Assembly (NCBI GenBank): GCA_021741355.1
Contig: JAIOXZ010000015.1
Coordinates: 27,430-91,429, forward strand
Direction: 5' to 3'
Source: Caulobacter sp.
Lineage (GTDB): Bacteria; Pseudomonadota; Alphaproteobacteria; Caulobacterales; Caulobacteraceae
DNA length: 64,000 nucleotides
Shown here: positions 1 to 8,159 of the stretch, in pieces
Layout of the letters: each line of letters begins with the position of its first letter
Numbering within the stretch: the stretch's first letter is position 1
Notes under the pieces: model-generated
Seen by the model: the letters and a program-made list of their open reading frames with translations, nothing else
What the model was told of the DNA's origin: nothing
Databases searched by the model: none
Translations under genes and position numbers: made by a program

Positions 1-61
1 TGGGCGCCGGAGCCGAAACGGCCGTGGGTTTGGGCGGGGTCTTATTCTGCTTGCTGAACAT
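1..61 (-). CDS. bacA: Bactofilin, 5' end only (runs off left edge)
   Basis: The first 20 codons of a minus-strand gene are present, starting at the ATG at position 61 and reading MFSKQNKTPPKP followed by an Ala/Pro-rich stretch. Caulobacter bactofilins begin with MFSKQ and a disordered proline/alanine tail before the beta-helical core, and they are encoded next to an M23 peptidase as here. The start lies inside the last codons of the upstream peptidase gene (20-base overlap), which suggests translational coupling. Bactofilins polymerise at the inner membrane face and recruit cell-wall enzymes. Only the N-terminal tail is visible, so the call rests on this short peptide and on the neighbour. 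Confidence 0.6.
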   Translation of the reverse strand, partial: MFSKQNKTPPKPTAVSAPAP

Positions 62-1199
62 ATTCGCCGGCCTTCATGTATCGGTTAGGGTTCTGCGCCC
101 GCCCATTGACCCACACCTCGTAGTGCAAATGTGGGCCAGTCGACCGGCCTGTCGACCCCATCGATGCAATACGCTGGCCAACTGTCACTCGCTGCCCGAT
201 ACGCACGGTAAAAGCGGCAAGGTGCGCGTATCGCGTCTTGAACCCGTTGCCGTGGTCGATCTCGACTGTATTGCCATATCCGGACCGCACGCCGGTGAAG
301 GACACCACGCCCGGCGCGGTCGAATAGATCGGCGTGAAGGTCGCGCCCGCGAAATCCAGGCCGGAATGGAACGCCGGCCGGCGGGTGAACGGATCGAGCC
401 GCACACCGTAGCTGCTGGTCTGGGCCGCCGCGCTGGTCGGCCGGAAGAAGGGCAGACCGCGCGCCGCCGTCGCCAGCGACCGCATGTCGGACATGTTGGA
501 CGAGGCGCGCTGGATGCGCTGGGCGAAGCTCTCGTCCACATCCAGGACGGCCGCCAGGGCGCGGGGATCGCGCGCCTCGATCAGCGGGCCGCCCAGGGCG
601 CCGCCGCGGCCGGCGTAGCTGTCAGGGTTAAGGCCGGCGAGGCGGAAGGCGAGACGCAGACGTTCGGCGCGGCTGAGCGCGTAGCTCTCGGCCGCGCTGA
701 TCATCCGCTCCTGATCCATCAGCGTGTACTGGACGCGCTGGATCGGTGAACCGACGTTGAGCCGGGGCTTGGCCGGGGCGAGGGCCGCAGAGGCGCCGGG
801 CGCGCCGCGGAAGCCGCCGTCCGTCAGCAGCAGGGCGAGCGCGGCGTGACGCTTTTCAACGGAGTTGGCCAGTTCACCCAGCGAGCCGTCGGCCTGCGAC
901 AGCTGTTGCATCGCGCTGTTGAGGCGCGCCTGGCGGTCGGCGGTGACCCGTTCCCAGTAGGCGTTGCGGCGGGCCAGCTCCTGGTCCGTGGCGCTGACCG
1001 ACAGCGCGCTGACCAGCATCGCGGCCGTGCAGACGCCCATCCACAGGGCCGCCGCGCCGATGATGCCGGCGCCCATGATCTGTTTGCTTGTGGAGAGTAC
1101 GAAACCGCGCATCTCGCCGCCGGAGCGGATGTAGAGATGCCGTTCCGGAAACAGCTCCTCCAAGGCTCGCCGAATTCTGCGCAAGCGTGTTGTCGCCAT
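42..1199 (-). CDS. M23 family metallopeptidase (LytM-type, membrane anchored)
   Basis: A 385-residue protein with a cytoplasmic N-terminus, one membrane segment at about residues 40-66, a coiled or variable middle, and a C-terminal M23 domain. The zinc and catalytic residues are visible: HSGLD (about H278/D282), RYAH (about H326) and GPHLHYEV (about H357/H359), so it should be an active peptidoglycan endopeptidase in the periplasm. I chose the ATG at 1199 (MATTRLRRIRR) over the longer frame to 1325, because the extra 42 residues look unlike coding sequence. Its 3' end overlaps the bactofilin start. In Caulobacterales and Hyphomonas, such M23 proteins work with bactofilins in localised wall remodelling, and that role is inferred here. 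Confidence 0.9.
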   Translation of the reverse strand: MATTRLRRIRRALEELFPERHLYIRSGGEMRGFVLSTSKQIMGAGIIGAAALWMGVCTAAMLVSALSVSATDQELARRNAYWERVTADRQARLNSAMQQLSQADGSLGELANSVEKRHAALALLLTDGGFRGAPGASAALAPAKPRLNVGSPIQRVQYTLMDQERMISAAESYALSRAERLRLAFRLAGLNPDSYAGRGGALGGPLIEARDPRALAAVLDVDESFAQRIQRASSNMSDMRSLATAARGLPFFRPTSAAAQTSSYGVRLDPFTRRPAFHSGLDFAGATFTPIYSTAPGVVSFTGVRSGYGNTVEIDHGNGFKTRYAHLAAFTVRIGQRVTVGQRIASMGSTGRSTGPHLHYEVWVNGRAQNPNRYMKAGEYVQQAE

Positions 1200-1477
1200 A
1201 GCCCCCGACCCGATTTTCTCGGTGTGAGGCGATATGTGATCATGTAGGGGAAACGCGCAAGTCCCTTCGCGCGAGAGGCGTGCGCGAAGCGTTGATTCTG
1301 ACCTGTTAAAGTCAGGGTTAACCACGTCAGGTCAGATGCGCCAGTTCCTGATCGCCACTTTGCCCGCCGGACGCGAATATTTGGGGCCTGCCGCGGCGTT
1401 TTCGCAACACTTCCCGTTACTCAAGGGTAACGGCCTGAAGCGGGCCGGGCTGCGGCGAAACGCCGCGCCGGAGGGCG

Positions 1478-1942
1478 TCAGAGCGCCTGCGCGGCAGCCA
1501 GAACCTGCGCTGCGTGCCCTTTCACCTTTACCTTGCGCCAGATGGCCCGGATCACGCCTTCGCCATCGATCAGCCAGGTCGAGCGGTCGATGCCCATGTA
1601 CTCGCGGCCGTAGAGGCTCTTCTGGACCCAGGCGCCGTAGCGCTCGATGACGTCGCTGTCGGCGTCGGAGCCCAGCTCGACCGTCAGGCCGTGCTTCTCG
1701 CGGAACTTGCCGTGCTTCTTCGCCGTATCTTTGGAGACCCCGACCAGCACCGCGCCGACCACGTCGAAGTCGGCCCTCGCGGCGGAGAACTCGATGTTCT
1801 CGGTGGTGCAGCCGGGGGTGTCGTCCTTCGGATAGAAGAACAGCACCACCGTCTTGCCCCTGAGCGCCGACAGCGAGACCCGGCCGGTGTCGGTGGGCAG
1901 GTCGAAGTCCGGGGCGCGGTCGCCAACTTTCAGATCAGCCAC
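1478..1942 (-). CDS. bcp: Thioredoxin-dependent peroxiredoxin, Bcp/PrxQ type
   Basis: A 154-residue AhpC/TSA-fold protein that reduces peroxides using a cysteine thiol. The peroxidatic cysteine is Cys45 in DDTPGCTTEN. The second cysteine found five residues later in classical Bcp is replaced (NIEF), and no other cysteine is present, so this looks like a 1-Cys member. I chose the GTG start at 1942 (VADLKVGDRAPDF), preceded by GGGGAGAG. The longer ATG frame to 2143 would translate the palindromic repeat upstream, which is implausible. It lies downstream of tyrS on the same strand, with the repeat between them. Confidence 0.93.
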   Translation of the reverse strand: MADLKVGDRAPDFDLPTDTGRVSLSALRGKTVVLFFYPKDDTPGCTTENIEFSAARADFDVVGAVLVGVSKDTAKKHGKFREKHGLTVELGSDADSDVIERYGAWVQKSLYGREYMGIDRSTWLIDGEGVIRAIWRKVKVKGHAAQVLAAAQAL

Positions 1943-1960
1943 GAGTCTCTCCCCAATCTG

Positions 1961-2058
1961 CTTATCCCGGCGAAGGCCGGGACCCAGGTGTTTTGTGTTC
2001 CTTCCGCTCCCCAGGACTTTCCGAAAAAGGCCTGGGTCCCGGCCTTCGCCGGGATAAG
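1961..2058. repeat. Family-1 intergenic palindrome (CCCGGCGAAGGCCGGG)
   Basis: Long inverted repeat between tyrS and bcp. The left arm reads TTATCCCGGCGAAGGCCGGG and the right arm is its reverse complement ending GGGATAAG, with ACCCAGG/CCTGGGT continuing the pairing and a roughly 40-base non-pairing centre. A near-identical copy lies at 13211-13309, and related copies at 24112-24211 and 45044-45139. Confidence 0.9.
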
Positions 2059-2072
2059 CGGAAATTGAAGGT

Positions 2073-3347
2073 TCAGACGGGACGAACCCAGACGATCCTG
2101 TTCTTGCCCTTCTGGATCTTGAAGAGGCCGCCTTCACCTGCACCGTCAGTACGTTCGTAGGACGTCTTCGGATCTGTGATCTTCACATCGTTGATCAGGA
2201 TCGTGCCCTGTTCGATCAGGTTGCGCGCCTCCTTCACCGATCCGGCAAGTCCGGCGCCTTTGACGATGGCTTCGGCGGTTCGCTTGGTCAGCTCACCGGT
2301 CTCGCCGGCCCAGACAAAGTCCTCCGAAGTCGCGGCGGCGGCCGTGTTGCCCAGCTCGAAAGCTTCCTCGGCCTTCGCCCGCGCGGCCTTCGCCGCGTCC
2401 GCGCCGTGGAGCATGCGCGTCGCCTCGTCGGCCAGCACCTTCTTGGCGTCGTTGATCGCCGCGCCGTCGAGCGCTTCCAGCCGGGCGATCTCGTCCAGGG
2501 ATAAGTCGGTGAACAGGCGCAGGAAGCGGCCGACGTCGGCGTCCTCGGCGTTGCGCCAGAACTGCCAGTAGTCGTACGGGCTGCGCATGTCGGCGTTGAG
2601 CCAGACCGCGCCCTGGGCCGTCTTGCCCATCTTGGCGCCCGAGGCCGTCGACAGCAGCGGCGTGGTCAGGCCGAAGGCCGGCTTGTGGTCGACGCGGCGG
2701 ATCAGCTCCACCCCGTTGAGAATGTTGCCCCACTGGTCGGACCCGCCCATCTGCAGCAGGCAGTTCCGCGACCGCGACAGCTCCAGGAAGTCCACCGACT
2801 GCATCAGCATGTAGTTGAACTCGAGGAAGGTCATCGGCTGTTCGCGCTCGAGCCGCTGCTTGACCGAGTCGAAGGCCAGCATGCGGTTGACCGTGAAGTG
2901 CACGCCGTAGTCGCGCAGGAACTGGACGTAGCCGAACTTCGAGAGCCACTCGTCGTTGTCGACCATCACCGCGTCGGTGGGGCCGTCGCCGAAGGTCAGG
3001 AACTTGGCGAATACCGACTTGATGCTGGCGATGTTGGCGGCGATGTCGGCGTCGCTGAGCAGCTTGCGCGACTCGTCCTTGCCGGTGGGATCGCCGACCT
3101 TGGTCGTGCCGCCGCCCATCAGGACCACCGGCTTGTGCCCGGCCTGCTGCAGCCGGCGCAGCATCATGATCTGGATCAGGCTGCCGACGTGCAGGCTGGG
3201 CGCGGTGGCGTCGAAGCCGATGTAGGCGGTGATCACGCCGGCCGACGCCGCCGCGTCCAGTTCATCCGGATGGGTGATCTGGTGGATGTAGCCGCGGTCC
3301 CGCAGCGTGCGCAGGAAGTCGGACTTGAAGGCGGCGTCGGCGGTCAT
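2073..3347 (-). CDS. tyrS: Tyrosyl-tRNA synthetase
   Basis: A 424-residue class I aminoacyl-tRNA synthetase that charges tRNA-Tyr. The HIGH-type motif is HVGS (residues 53-56). The tyrosine-binding block MGGSDQWGN (about 200-208) and the KMSKS-type loop KMGKT (about 239-243) follow. The C-terminus (about 355-424) has an S4-like RNA-binding fold with NLIEQGTILIND. I chose the ATG at 3347 because AAGGAG precedes it on the minus strand. The longer frame adds 23 unconserved residues. Monocistronic or first of a tyrS-bcp unit. Confidence 0.97.
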   Translation of the reverse strand: MTADAAFKSDFLRTLRDRGYIHQITHPDELDAAASAGVITAYIGFDATAPSLHVGSLIQIMMLRRLQQAGHKPVVLMGGGTTKVGDPTGKDESRKLLSDADIAANIASIKSVFAKFLTFGDGPTDAVMVDNDEWLSKFGYVQFLRDYGVHFTVNRMLAFDSVKQRLEREQPMTFLEFNYMLMQSVDFLELSRSRNCLLQMGGSDQWGNILNGVELIRRVDHKPAFGLTTPLLSTASGAKMGKTAQGAVWLNADMRSPYDYWQFWRNAEDADVGRFLRLFTDLSLDEIARLEALDGAAINDAKKVLADEATRMLHGADAAKAARAKAEEAFELGNTAAAATSEDFVWAGETGELTKRTAEAIVKGAGLAGSVKEARNLIEQGTILINDVKITDPKTSYERTDGAGEGGLFKIQKGKNRIVWVRPV

Positions 3348-3467
3348 CGGGGCAGTGTCTCCTTGCGGGGCTGGGTCTAGCACGGCGGGCGGGGAGGGGT
3401 TCAAGGTCGCAAGCATGGAAAGGTCTCCTCAGGGTGAGGCCGGAGACTGTCTGCTGGGATTTTCAGA

Positions 3468-3494
3468 GCATGCCGCCGGCTATGGGCGGCATGC
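3468..3494. repeat. Perfect 10-bp inverted repeat upstream of tyrS
   Basis: GCATGCCGCC (3468-3477) and GGCGGCATGC (3485-3494) flank a 7-base loop, in the 272-base gap between the divergent tyrS and DOMON-like genes. It could be a hairpin in the tyrS leader or a dyad operator. No T-tract follows, so it is not a classical terminator. The rest of the gap shows nothing recognisable. Confidence 0.5.
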
Positions 3495-3619
3495 GATCGC
3501 ACAGCCGCTCGTCAGGACGAGCGGGCGTAATAGAGGCTGCAAAGGGCGCGGCGGGCGATCATGGATTGCTCAAATGCCTCCCCCATTGACCGGCGTCAAG
3601 CAGGGGCTATCGAAGGGGG

Positions 3620-4162
3620 ATGTTGCTGACGTTGACACCCCACCCGCAGACGCCGTGCGACGCGGTTTCCGCGCTCACCGTCGAGGTGACCCGTCCAAGG
3701 TCGACCGGTCTGAGGCTCCATTATCGGCTTGAGGGGGATATCCCTCGCCTTGTCGTGCCGGCCTGGGTCAAGCCGTCACGCGCCGATGAGCTGTGGCGGA
3801 CGACCTGTTTCGAAGTCTTTGTCCGGAGCGGAGAGGGGAGCGGCTACTACGAGTTCAACCTCTCGCCGTCCGGCCGGTGGAGGGCCTACAGCTTCGATGA
3901 TTATCGCCAGGGAATGATGGACCACGCCGGCGTCGAGCTTCGTGATCAGCACAAGCATGTCGGCGATGACCGGGTCGAGCTTGCCGCGACACTCGACCTC
4001 GACCGGCTGGGCCTGGGCGCCGACGCGGTCTGGCGGCTGGGGCTATCGACGGTCATTGAGGAAGCCAGCGGCCGCATGTCCTACTGGGCGCTGGCCCATG
4101 CGCCGGGTAAGCCGGACTTCCACCACCCCGACGCCTTCGCCTTCGACCTGGAGCCCGCATGA
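3620..4162 (+). CDS. DOMON-like domain protein
   Basis: A 180-residue protein without signal peptide or membrane segment. The pattern DELWRTTCFEVFV followed by YYEFNLSPSGRWRAY is typical of the DOMON-like beta-sandwich proteins annotated in Caulobacter and sphingomonads, which resemble carbohydrate-binding type 9 modules. No catalytic residues are recognisable. The ATG at 3620 follows GAAGGGGG, though the spacing is short. The stop overlaps the next gene's ATG by 4 bases (ATGA at 4159-4162), so it is probably co-translated with the NamZ-like protein, and a role with sugar or cell-wall substrates is inferred from that. Confidence 0.8.
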   Translation: MLLTLTPHPQTPCDAVSALTVEVTRPRSTGLRLHYRLEGDIPRLVVPAWVKPSRADELWRTTCFEVFVRSGEGSGYYEFNLSPSGRWRAYSFDDYRQGMMDHAGVELRDQHKHVGDDRVELAATLDLDRLGLGADAVWRLGLSTVIEEASGRMSYWALAHAPGKPDFHHPDAFAFDLEPA

Positions 4163-5361
4163 AGTTCGGCATCGACCGCCTGCTCGCCGATCCCGCCCTG
4201 CGCGCGCCCTTGAAGGGCAAGCGCGTCGCCCTGCTGGCGCATCCGGCGTCGGTGACGGCGGACCTGACCCATTCGATCGACGCCCTGTCGGCCTGCCCGG
4301 ACATCCAGATCACCGCTGCCTTCGGCCCGCAGCACGGCATGCGCGGGGACCTGCAGGACAACATGATGGAGTCGCCGGACTTCACTGACCCGGTCTACGG
4401 CTTCCCGGTGTTCAGCCTCTACGGCGAGACGCGGCGGCCGACGGGTCAATCGATGGGCACGTTCGACGTGATCCTGGTCGACATGCAGGACCTCGGCTGC
4501 CGCATCTACACCTTCATCACCACGCTGCTCTATGTGCTGGAGGCCGCCGCTGAGCACGGCAAGGCGGTCTGGGTGCTGGACCGGCCCAACCCCGCCGGGC
4601 GGCCGGTCGAAGGGCTGACCCTGCTGCCCGGCTGGGAGAGTTTCGTCGGCGCCGGGCCGATGCCGATGCGTCACGGCATGACGCTCGGCGAACTGGGCCA
4701 CTGGTTCATCGCGAGCAAGGGGCTGAAGGTCGACTACCGCGTGATCGCGATGGAGGGGTACGAGCCGGACGCCGGTCCCGGCTTCGGCTGGCCGCTGGGC
4801 GAACGCAGCTGGATCAACCCCAGCCCCAACGCGCCGAACCTGTCGATGGCCCGCGCCTACGCCGGCACGGTGATGATCGAGGGGGCGACGCTGTCGGAAG
4901 GCCGCGGCACCACCCGGCCGCTGGAGCTGTTCGGCGCGCCGGACATCGACGCCCGCAAGGTGATCGCGGAGATGCAGGCGCTCGCGCCGCAGTGGCTGAA
5001 GGGTTGCCGCCTGCGCGACATCTGGTTCCAGCCGACCTTCCACAAGCATGTCGGCCAGCTGTGCAACGGGGTGCAGATCCACGTCGACGACCCGGCCTAT
5101 GACCACGAAGCGTTCAGGCCCTGGCGCGTGCAGGCCCTGGGCTTCAAGGCGATCCGGCGGCTGTATCCGGACTACGACCTGTGGCGGGATTTCCCTTACG
5201 AGTACGTCTTCGACAAGCTGGCCATCGATGTGATCAACGGCGGCCCGGGCCTGCGGGAATGGGTCGACGACAGCGCGGCCGTGGCGGCCGATCTCGACGC
5301 CCTGACCGTTCCGGACGAGCAGGCGTGGATCGAGGAACGCCGGCCGTTCCTGCTCTACTGA
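4159..5361 (+). CDS. namZ: NamZ-like exo-beta-N-acetylmuramidase (DUF1343, GH171)
   Basis: A 400-residue DUF1343 protein. The family includes NamZ of Bacillus, which releases terminal N-acetylmuramic acid from peptidoglycan fragments. Typical blocks are GPQHGMRGD, PVFSLYGETRRPT, FDVILVDMQDLGCRIYTF and VLDRPNPAG. No signal peptide is visible, so a cytoplasmic role in muropeptide recycling is more likely than secretion (inference). The start overlaps the DOMON-like gene by 4 bases, and the DUF1697 gene begins one base after its stop, so all three form a tight operon. Confidence 0.85.
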   Translation: MKFGIDRLLADPALRAPLKGKRVALLAHPASVTADLTHSIDALSACPDIQITAAFGPQHGMRGDLQDNMMESPDFTDPVYGFPVFSLYGETRRPTGQSMGTFDVILVDMQDLGCRIYTFITTLLYVLEAAAEHGKAVWVLDRPNPAGRPVEGLTLLPGWESFVGAGPMPMRHGMTLGELGHWFIASKGLKVDYRVIAMEGYEPDAGPGFGWPLGERSWINPSPNAPNLSMARAYAGTVMIEGATLSEGRGTTRPLELFGAPDIDARKVIAEMQALAPQWLKGCRLRDIWFQPTFHKHVGQLCNGVQIHVDDPAYDHEAFRPWRVQALGFKAIRRLYPDYDLWRDFPYEYVFDKLAIDVINGGPGLREWVDDSAAVAADLDALTVPDEQAWIEERRPFLLY

Positions 5362-5362
5362 G

Positions 5363-5905
5363 ATGACAATGCGCATCGCCCTGCTGCGCGGCGTGAACGT
5401 CGGCGGCAACCGCAAGGTCGCGATGGCCGACCTCAAGGCGATGGTCGAGGGGCTCGGCTTCACCGGCGTGAAGACGCTGCTGGCCAGCGGCAACGTGGTG
5501 TTCGAGGCCGGCGACCGGAGCGACGGTGCGTTGGAGGCGCTGCTGGAAACGGAGGCCGAAAGACGGCTGGGGCTGGCCACGCGGTTCATCGTGCGCGGCC
5601 CGAAGGCCTGGCGGGCGATGATGGACGCCAATCCGATGCCGGACGAGGCCGGGCGGGAGCCGTCGCGGTTCCTGGTCAATGTGGCGCGCGAGGCGGTGAC
5701 CGCCGACCAGCTCGCCGCCATCCGCGCGGTGGCTACCCCTGGTGAGAAGGTCGAGGCGGTGGACCGGTGCGTCTACATCTTCTTCGGCGACGGCATCGCG
5801 GACTCGAAGGCGGCGCTGGTGTTCGGGCGGAAGTCGCTGGGGCTCACGGCCACGGGCCGCAACTGGAACACGGTGAGGAAGATCGCCGAGCTGATCGGGG
5901 CTTAG
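5363..5905 (+). CDS. DUF1697 domain protein
   Basis: A 180-residue protein beginning MTMRIALLRGVNVGGNRKV, the signature opening of DUF1697 (LLRGINVGG). It also has the typical TLLASGNVVFEA and the C-terminal TGRNWNTVRKI. The biochemical function of the family is unknown. The fold is a pair of ferredoxin-like units, with no obvious catalytic site. It starts one base after the NamZ-like stop codon, so it is the last gene of that operon. The downstream convergent junction is filled by palindromes. Confidence 0.92.
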   Translation: MTMRIALLRGVNVGGNRKVAMADLKAMVEGLGFTGVKTLLASGNVVFEAGDRSDGALEALLETEAERRLGLATRFIVRGPKAWRAMMDANPMPDEAGREPSRFLVNVAREAVTADQLAAIRAVATPGEKVEAVDRCVYIFFGDGIADSKAALVFGRKSLGLTATGRNWNTVRKIAELIGA

Positions 5906-5930
5906 GTGCGTGGTTCGACAACGCGCCGCC

Positions 5931-6128
5931 CGTCATCCTCGCCCTTGTGGCGAGGATCCCTTGTTCCGCTGCAGGGTGCGTCCTTCGACACGCGCTCTTC
6001 GAGCGCTGCTCAGGATGACGAACTCCAATGCAAGTCATCCTGAGCAGCAGCCGCAGGCTGCGTGTCGAAGGACGCACGAATAGGGTCACGTCGAGAGGGG
6101 TCCTGGGCACAAGGCCCAGGATGACGGC
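5931..6128. repeat. Nested family-3 palindromes
   Basis: The outer arms are CGTCATCCTCGCC...GGCGAGGATCCC on the left and GGGGTCCTGGGC...GCCCAGGATGACG on the right. Inside lies a second palindrome (5976-6077) with arms GTGCGTCCTTCGACACG and CGTGTCGAAGGACGCAC. It fills the 254-base gap between two convergent genes and could form strong two-way terminator hairpins. The inner element resembles the sequence at 58705-58815. Confidence 0.85.
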
Positions 6129-6159
6129 GCCTAATACGTCTTCGACGAAGCCGCCTGCC

Positions 6160-6360
6160 TCAGAACGGCCGCGCGATCAGCATCCAGGCGGCGGCCACGG
6201 CCAGCAGGACGGCCGCTGCCAGCACGGTCTCCGCGCGGCGGGCGAGCAGGCCATCCGCCTGCTTCATGATCTTGCGCTGGAACAGGCCCCAGGCGCCGGC
6301 CTTTGCGACCAGCAAGGCCGCCACCGCGCAGAGGATGCCTAGGGTGACCGACGCCGGCAC
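6160..6360 (-). CDS. Small two-helix membrane protein
   Basis: A 66-residue protein with two hydrophobic segments (about residues 5-25 and 44-63) separated by a basic/polar linker. No family is recognised. It uses a GTG start at 6360, four bases after the ppa stop codon, with AAGG upstream inside ppa, so it is probably the second gene of a ppa operon. Conserved composition and spacing favour a real gene, but coding potential cannot be proven here. Confidence 0.6.
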   Translation of the reverse strand: MPASVTLGILCAVAALLVAKAGAWGLFQRKIMKQADGLLARRAETVLAAAVLLAVAAAWMLIARPF

Positions 6361-6364
6361 GGGC

Positions 6365-6901
6365 TCAGGCCTTCGCCGCCTTCGCGCGCTCGATGCCCTC
6401 GAGCACCATCTCGTGGGCCTTGGCCGCGTCGCCCCAGCCCTTGACCTTGGTCCACTTGCCGGGCTCGAGGTCCTTGTAGTGGGTGAAGAAGTGCTCGATC
6501 TGGTCGAGCGTGATCTGCGGCAGGTCGGTGTAGTTGCGGACGTTGTCGTAGCGCGCGGTCAGGTGCGAGGACGGCACGGCGATCAGCTTCTCGTCGATGC
6601 CGGCCTGGTCTTCCATCAGCAGCACGCCGACGATGCGGCTGCTCATCACCGCGCCGGGCGCAATGGCGCGGGTGTTGACCACGATCACGTCGACCGGGTC
6701 CCCGTCGCCGGACAGGGTGTGCGGAATGAAGCCGTAATTCCCGGGATAGCGCATGGCCGTGTAGAGGAACCGGTCGACGACCAGCACCCCGGCGTCCTTG
6801 TCGAGCTCGTACTTGATCGGCTCGCCGCCGATCGGCACCTCGACGATGACGTTGACGTCTTCCGGCGGGTTCACGCCGATGGCGATGGCATCAAGGTTCA
6901 T
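6365..6901 (-). CDS. ppa: Inorganic pyrophosphatase (family I)
   Basis: A 178-residue soluble enzyme hydrolysing pyrophosphate released by biosynthetic reactions. The family I signature [10 protein letters not shown] is present, together with [13 protein letters not shown] and the later metal/substrate residues in [16 protein letters not shown] and [14 protein letters not shown]. The length matches bacterial hexameric enzymes. The ATG at 6901 is only five bases from the stop of the upstream hydrolase gene, so the hydrolase, ppa and the small membrane protein probably share a transcript. Confidence 0.97.
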   Translation of the reverse strand: MNLDAIAIGVNPPEDVNVIVEVPIGGEPIKYELDKDAGVLVVDRFLYTAMRYPGNYGFIPHTLSGDGDPVDVIVVNTRAIAPGAVMSSRIVGVLLMEDQAGIDEKLIAVPSSHLTARYDNVRNYTDLPQITLDQIEHFFTHYKDLEPGKWTKVKGWGDAAKAHEMVLEGIERAKAAKA

Positions 6902-6906
6902 GGCGA

Positions 6907-7557
6907 TCAGGCCGGTTCGGCTTCCAGGCGCTTGTCGAGGTAGGCCCCGACGCGCTTTTCGACTTCGGGCAGGTGGTCGGCCCAGAAGTGGGTCGCGTTG
7001 TCGACCAGTTCGTAGTCGATGACGATGCCCTTCTGGGTGCGCAGCTTGGACACGACGCGCTCGACCTCGACCGGCGGCACGACCGTGTCGGACTGGCCGT
7101 GCAGGATCAGGCCGGACGCCGGGCAGGGGGCCAGGAAGCTGAAGTCGTACATGTTGGTCGGCGGCGAGACGCTGATGAAGCCGTCGGTCTCCGGCCGGCG
7201 CATCAAGAGCTGCATGCCGATGTAGGCGCCGAAGCTGTAGCCGGCGACCCAGAACTGGCTGGCCTGGGGGTTGGTCGCCTGGAGCCAGTCGAGGGCCGTG
7301 GCGGCGTCCGCCAGCTCGCCGATGCCGGCGTCGAACTCGCCCTGGCTGCGGCCTACGCCGCGGAAATTGAAGCGCAGGACCGAGAAGCCGCGCTTCATGA
7401 ACAGGTGATAGAGCTGCACCGAGACCGGGTGGTTCATGTGGCCGCCGGCGCGCGGGTGCGGATGCAGGATCAGCGCGATCGGCGCGTTCTCGCGCTTGCC
7501 GGGGGAATACCGGCCTTCGATACGGCCAGCGGCGCCGGTGAGAACCACTTCAGGCAT
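6907..7557 (-). CDS. Alpha/beta hydrolase
   Basis: A 216-residue serine hydrolase-fold protein. It has an oxyanion-type HPHPRAGG segment, [11 protein letters not shown], a nucleophile elbow GYSFGA (Ser), an acid in GQSDTVVP and a histidine in DNATHFW. This is the compact group often annotated as dienelactone hydrolase-like or CocE-like; the substrate is unknown. I chose the ATG at 7557 ([11 protein letters not shown]). The longer frame to 7677 adds 40 unconserved residues that reach into the iscR leader. It lies directly upstream of ppa. Confidence 0.85.
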   Translation of the reverse strand: MPEVVLTGAAGRIEGRYSPGKRENAPIALILHPHPRAGGHMNHPVSVQLYHLFMKRGFSVLRFNFRGVGRSQGEFDAGIGELADAATALDWLQATNPQASQFWVAGYSFGAYIGMQLLMRRPETDGFISVSPPTNMYDFSFLAPCPASGLILHGQSDTVVPPVEVERVVSKLRTQKGIVIDYELVDNATHFWADHLPEVEKRVGAYLDKRLEAEPA

Positions 7558-7709
7558 AGGTTTTTCCCGTCTTGCCGAGCCGTGGAATACTTGACCACCG
7601 CGCTTGGTTTTCCTAGATGAGCGTCGTCCGCGCTGACCTGACGAACAGGCCTTGCGGGCGAGGCGCGGCCTTAGCACAGGCCGCGCGCCGGATGCCAGGG
7701 AATCTCGCC

Positions 7710-8159
7710 ATGCGCCTGTCCACCAAGGGCCGCTACGCCGTGATGGCCATGACCGACCTCGCCGGTCGGCAGGGATCGGACGATTCGGTGCGCGCCGTGT
7801 CGCTGGCCGACATCGCCGCGCGGCAGCAGATCTCGTTGTCCTACCTGGAACAGCTGTTCGCGCGCCTGCGCCGCAAGGGCCTGGTGCGGAGCGTGCGCGG
7901 GCCGGGCGGCGGCTATCGGCTGGCGGCCTCGGCCAGCGAGACCAATATCGCCGACATCGTGCTGGCCGTGGACGAGCCGCTGCGCGCGACCCGCTGCAAC
8001 GCCGCCGGCGCGCGGGGCTGCATGGCCGGCGGCGAGCGCTGCCTGACCCATGACCTGTGGGAGGAGATGGGGCGCCAGTTGCAGAGCTATCTGGCGTCCG
8101 TGTCCCTGGCCGATGTGCTGAGCGGCAAGTTGCGCCTGGCCGCGTCGGAGGCCGCGTGA
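7710..8159 (+). CDS. iscR: Rrf2 family iron-sulfur regulator IscR
   Basis: A 149-residue winged-helix regulator opening MRLSTKGRYAV. Three cysteines followed by CLTHDLW match the cluster-binding region of IscR (Cys-Cys-Cys-His), with slightly longer Cys-Cys spacings (7 and 6 residues) than E. coli IscR (5 and 5). It should bind [2Fe-2S] and set expression of the suf operon it heads. The ATG at 7710 was chosen by homology of the opening motif; a longer frame to 7617 exists. The stop overlaps the next gene (GTGA). Confidence 0.92.
   Translation: MRLSTKGRYAVMAMTDLAGRQGSDDSVRAVSLADIAARQQISLSYLEQLFARLRRKGLVRSVRGPGGGYRLAASASETNIADIVLAVDEPLRATRCNAAGARGCMAGGERCLTHDLWEEMGRQLQSYLASVSLADVLSGKLRLAASEAA

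Noticed and set aside
3307..3732. 141-codon plus-strand frame overlapping the tyrS start
   Set aside because: No ribosome site and no protein-like composition; the DOMON-like gene occupies another frame at its end.
4081..5721. 546-codon minus-strand frame opposite the NamZ-like gene
   Set aside because: Shadow of a coherent three-gene plus-strand operon; no recognisable protein features.
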